Shown: positions 5,769 to 8,235 of the stretch, in pieces
Layout: each line of letters begins with the position of its first letter
Position numbering within the stretch: the stretch's first letter is position 1
Source: CAZWQR01 sp964638595
Lineage (GTDB): Bacteria; Patescibacteriota; Minisyncoccia; Minisyncoccales; PEYH01
NCBI GenBank assembly: GCA_964638595.1
Contig: CAZWYU010000022.1
Location: 1 to 8,235 of the forward strand
Length of the DNA: 8,235 nucleotides
Direction of reading: 5' to 3'
The notes under the pieces: generated by a model
Told to the model about the DNA's origin: nothing
The model's database searches: none
The model's input: only the letters and a program-made list of their open reading frames with translations
Translations under genes and position numbers: made by a program

Positions 5769-5796
5769 AAAAATTAGAAATTAAAAATTAAAAATT
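5769..5796 (+). repeat. Four 7-bp tandem repeats (aaaaatt) before the VirB4 N-terminal gene
   Basis: The units are aaaaatt, agaaatt, aaaaatt and aaaaatt at 5769, 5776, 5783 and 5790, with one substitution in unit two. Bases 5780-5796 match the reverse complement of 5187-5203 at 16 of 17 positions, so the two spacers around the PrgI gene share a repeat. The array ends 17 bases before the next start codon and could affect its promoter or ribosome access. Confidence 0.7.
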
Positions 5797-5813
5797 GGAT
5801 TCTTATATATAAT

Positions 5814-6455
5814 ATGTTTGGAGGAAGTTCCCAACAATTTCTACCAATAAAAACAATCAAGGAAGGAGTTATTATTATGAAAGACAATAGTTTGAGAGGC
5901 GTTATGATGACCTCTTCTTTAAATTTTGCTTTAAGAGAAATTGAAGAGCAAGAAGCAATTATTTATCAATTCCAAACTTTTTTAAATTCTTTGGATTTTT
6001 CTTGCCAAACAATGATTGTTTCCAGAAAAGTAAACATTACCGGCTATTTAAAAAAATTAGAAAACTTAGCCCAAGAACAAAAGAATGAATTGCTTAAAAC
6101 CCAAACAGATGAATACAAAAAATTTATTGAAAACCTTGTGGCCGGCGGTTCAATTATGAACAAAAATTTTTATGTAATAGTGCCTTTTTATCTTTCAGAA
6201 ATTTATGGCGGAAAAACAAAGGGTGGATTGCTCAATCTCAAGGGAGCGCCAACGCTTACAGAAGAGTTATTCCAACGTTGTAAAATACAGCTTTATCAAA
6301 GAATGGAATTCTTATCTTTAGGATTAAGAAGATGCGGAGTTTGGAGCATGTCTCTTAATTCCGAAGAACTAATCGAACTCTTCTGGAGCCTATCTCACCC
6401 CAAAGAGGCCAGTATTGGCTATTATCCGGAAATACCCCCTGAATTAATTCAATAA
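5814..6455 (+). CDS. VirB4/TraC N-terminal-domain-like protein (separate small subunit)
   Basis: The 213-residue protein has no nucleotide-binding motifs. It reads like the N-terminal domain of VirB4/TraC-type secretion ATPases: QFLPIKTIKEGVIIMKDNSL (8-27) resembles 'I-x-x-I-x-x-G-x-x-x-x-x-D-G-S-L-R', and it is followed by RGVMMTSSLNFALREIEEQEA (28-48), FLNSLDFSCQTMIVSRKVN (56-74), a charged helical part (77-110), NKNFYVIVPFY (116-126) and a C-terminal helix LNSEELIELFWSLSHP (181-196). This matches the VirB4 order of domain start, Q-x-x-x-x-S-R-K and F-Y-V-x-V-P strand. The VirB4 ATPase follows after one base, so the pair together (about 810 residues) is the size of one full VirB4/TraC. The ATG at 5814 has no SD site, while an internal ATG at 5877 (residue 22) has GGAAGGAG eight bases upstream. 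I prefer 5814 because the first 21 residues look like the family pattern. It probably acts with the next protein at the inner membrane. Confidence 0.7.
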   Translation: MFGGSSQQFLPIKTIKEGVIIMKDNSLRGVMMTSSLNFALREIEEQEAIIYQFQTFLNSLDFSCQTMIVSRKVNITGYLKKLENLAQEQKNELLKTQTDEYKKFIENLVAGGSIMNKNFYVIVPFYLSEIYGGKTKGGLLNLKGAPTLTEELFQRCKIQLYQRMEFLSLGLRRCGVWSMSLNSEELIELFWSLSHPKEASIGYYPEIPPELIQ

Positions 6456-6456
6456 A

Positions 6457-8235
6457 ATGAAACTGCCTTCCTTTTTAGAAAAATTAAATCCAGCGAACAA
6501 GGAAAAAGGAGAACTCCAAGCAATGGGTCTTTTAGATTTTATCGCTCCTCCTGCTATTAAATTTAACTCTGACCATTTCAAAGTGGGTGAAAAAATAGCT
6601 AAAACCTATTTTGTTTTTTCTTTTCCTAGATATTTAAGCACTGGCTGGCTTTCTCCTATTATTAATATGGATATCCCGATGGATATATCTATATTTTTCC
6701 ATCCCGTAGACACTGGTTTAGTATTAAAAAAATTAAGAAAAAAAGTAACCGAAGTGCAATCCGAAATTATGGAAAAAGAAGAGAAAGGATTGGTTAGAGA
6801 CCCTGTATTAGAGACTGCTTATAAAGATATTGAAGTTTTAAGAGACCGCCTTCAAACAGCCCAAGAAAGAATGTTTCAGGTTGGCATTTATATGACTGTT
6901 TATGCTGAAACTAAAAAACAGTTAGAACAAATAGAAGGCACTTTGCGTTCTATGTTAGAATCAAAGCTAATTTATATCAAACCCTGCCTATATCAACAGG
7001 AAAAGGGGATGATGTCATCTTATCCAGCCGGCATAGACCAATTACAAGTCCATACTTCTGTTAATACCAGTCCTCTCTCTACCATCTTTCCATTTGTCTC
7101 TTTTGACTTAAGCTCTAACGAAGGAATCCTTTACGGCATTAACCAACACAACAGTTCTCTGGTTCTTTTTGACCGATTTGCTTTGGAAAATGCAAACTCG
7201 GTAGTTTTTGGAAAATCTGGAGGAGGTAAAAGCTATGCCATAAAATTAGAAATCCTGCGTTCTTTAATGCTGGGGGCAGAATCCATTATTATTGACCCTG
7301 AAAATGAATACAAATTTTTAGCTGATGCTGTTGGCGGAAAATTTTATAATATTACTCTTGCCTCTGACAGCCATATAAATCCCTTCGATTTGCCAGAACC
7401 GGGAGAAGACGAGGAACCAAAAGATGTTTTGCGTTCTAATATTATTAATCTTGTTGGATTAATGCGTATTATGCTGGGGGGATTAAATCCTGAAGAAGAC
7501 GCCTTGATAGACCAAGCTATAGCTGAAACTTACGCCGCCAGAGACGTAACCGCAGACACTGATCCTTCTTTATGGCCAGAAAGAGTTCCTCTTTTGTCTG
7601 ACTTAGAAGCAGTTTTAGAAACTATGGATGGAGCAGAATCAATGGTTAAAAGATTAAGAAAGTTCACTAAAGGCGTTTATGCTGGTTTTTTCAATTATCA
7701 TACAAATGTTATAATGGACAATAAACTGATTGTTTTTGGCATCAAAAATTTAGAAGCCGAATTAAGGCCTTTGGCTATGTTTATCGTTATGCGTTATATT
7801 TGGAATACTGTAAAATTAGAACTCAAAAAACGAATTTTAGTTATAGATGAAGCCTGGTGGTTAATGCAAACAGAAGATAGTGCTTCTTTTCTATTTGGCA
7901 TTGTCAAAAGAGGAAGAAAATATTGGCTCGGAACAACGACCATTACTCAAGACGTCAATGATTTTATGAAGTCAGAATATGGCCAGCCAATTATTTCTAA
8001 CTCTTCGCTTCAACTCTTAATGAAACAATCTCCGGCTACTATAAATGTTGTAAAAGAAACTTTCAATTTAACAGACCAAGAAAAATATCTGTTATTAGAA
8101 GCACCAATAGGCGAAGGTATATTCTTTGCAGGAGAAAAGCACGTTTCTATTAGAGTAGTGGCTTCATATACAGAAGATCAAATTGTCACAACTTCACCAG
8201 AAGAAGTGGCAAAAATTAAGAAAATTAAAAAACTA
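6457..8235 (+). CDS. virB4: VirB4-type secretion ATPase (3' end just outside window)
   Basis: The frame is open for 593 codons to the window edge. The protein is the AAA-like ATPase that energises assembly and substrate transfer in type IV secretion and conjugation machines, docking on the cytoplasmic side of the inner membrane. Walker A GKSGGGKS is at residues 252-259, the family strand IIIDPENEY at 277-285, Walker B ILVIDEAWWLM at 460-470, and the downstream VirB4/TrwB-type motif GTTTITQDVNDFM at 492-504 contains the conserved Gln. The first 250 residues (YLSTGWLSPIIN at about 59-70, a coiled charged stretch at about 95-135, then SVNTSPLSTIFPF) are the usual VirB4 segment ahead of the ATPase domain. 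All catalytic motifs look intact, and from family length only a short C-terminus should be missing. The ATG lies one base after the previous stop with no SD site. An internal ATG at 6523 (residue 23) has AAAAGGAG 11 bases upstream and is a possible alternative start. The family call is certain; the transported substrate is not known. Confidence 0.93.
   Translation, partial: MKLPSFLEKLNPANKEKGELQAMGLLDFIAPPAIKFNSDHFKVGEKIAKTYFVFSFPRYLSTGWLSPIINMDIPMDISIFFHPVDTGLVLKKLRKKVTEVQSEIMEKEEKGLVRDPVLETAYKDIEVLRDRLQTAQERMFQVGIYMTVYAETKKQLEQIEGTLRSMLESKLIYIKPCLYQQEKGMMSSYPAGIDQLQVHTSVNTSPLSTIFPFVSFDLSSNEGILYGINQHNSSLVLFDRFALENANSVVFGKSGGGKSYAIKLEILRSLMLGAESIIIDPENEYKFLADAVGGKFYNITLASDSHINPFDLPEPGEDEEPKDVLRSNIINLVGLMRIMLGGLNPEEDALIDQAIAETYAARDVTADTDPSLWPERVPLLSDLEAVLETMDGAESMVKRLRKFTKGVYAGFFNYHTNVIMDNKLIVFGIKNLEAELRPLAMFIVMRYIWNTVKLELKKRILVIDEAWWLMQTEDSASFLFGIVKRGRKYWLGTTTITQDVNDFMKSEYGQPIISNSSLQLLMKQSPATINVVKETFNLTDQEKYLLLEAPIGEGIFFAGEKHVSIRVVASYTEDQIVTTSPEEVAKIKKIKKL

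Noticed and set aside
5727..5775. TGA at the end of the PrgI gene read as glycine (genetic code 25 of some CPR lineages)
   Set aside because: Reading through would add only about 15 residues without family similarity, and the long genes in the window contain no in-frame TGA, so TGA behaves as a stop.
5769..5796. Tandem repeat considered as a CRISPR remnant
   Set aside because: The unit is seven bases with no spacers and pure A/T content, which is a simple tandem repeat.

Overview
The window looks like a chromosomal segment of a Candidate Phyla Radiation (Patescibacteria, probably Parcubacteria-like) bacterium. The reasons are low GC in most genes, A/T-rich spacers with short A/T repeats, almost no Shine-Dalgarno (SD) sites, and a gene order that I recognise from that group: VirB2-like pilin, VirB6-like channel, small helical protein, PrgI-like membrane protein, VirB4 in two pieces. 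The taxonomic call is inference. TAA and TGA both act as stops, and no gene reads through TGA, so the standard bacterial code fits.

Layout. Positions 2-259 hold the last 85 codons of rsmA (ksgA), a housekeeping 16S rRNA dimethyltransferase. An extended -10 promoter just after it drives a two-gene unit, 285-995 and 995-3379. The first gene encodes an exported Ig/PKD-like domain fused to a two-helix VirB2/TrbC-type pilin segment. The second encodes a VirB6/TrbL-like polytopic membrane protein with a long hydrophilic tail. A hairpin at 3394-3430 lies between this unit and a convergent gene on the minus strand (3432-4496), which encodes an SPFH/band-7 membrane protein. That gene has its own textbook promoter and SD site, and in the lines I counted it is much richer in GC than its neighbours. 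A 287-base non-coding gap follows. The rightward cluster then resumes from a second copy of the same 15-base promoter box: a small helical protein (4784-5188), a PrgI-family protein (5316-5729), a VirB4 N-terminal-like protein (5814-6455) and the VirB4 ATPase proper (6457 to the window edge).

Function. Together the rightward genes encode the core of a type IV secretion or conjugation-like envelope machine: pilin (VirB2), inner-membrane channel (VirB6), VirB3-position partner (PrgI) and energising ATPase (VirB4). No relaxase, coupling protein, VirB8/9/10 or lytic transglycosylase is visible here, so its job (DNA transfer, DNA uptake, protein export or surface appendage) cannot be read from this window. 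The SPFH gene sits inside the cluster but is oriented, composed and expressed differently, which suggests an insertion or an independently regulated membrane-microdomain gene.

The most notable points are the domain-fused pilin with a possibly leaderless mRNA, the identical promoter boxes 4.5 kb apart, the compositionally distinct SPFH gene, the split VirB4 with SD-preceded internal ATGs in both halves, and an A/T repeat family in both spacers around the PrgI gene.
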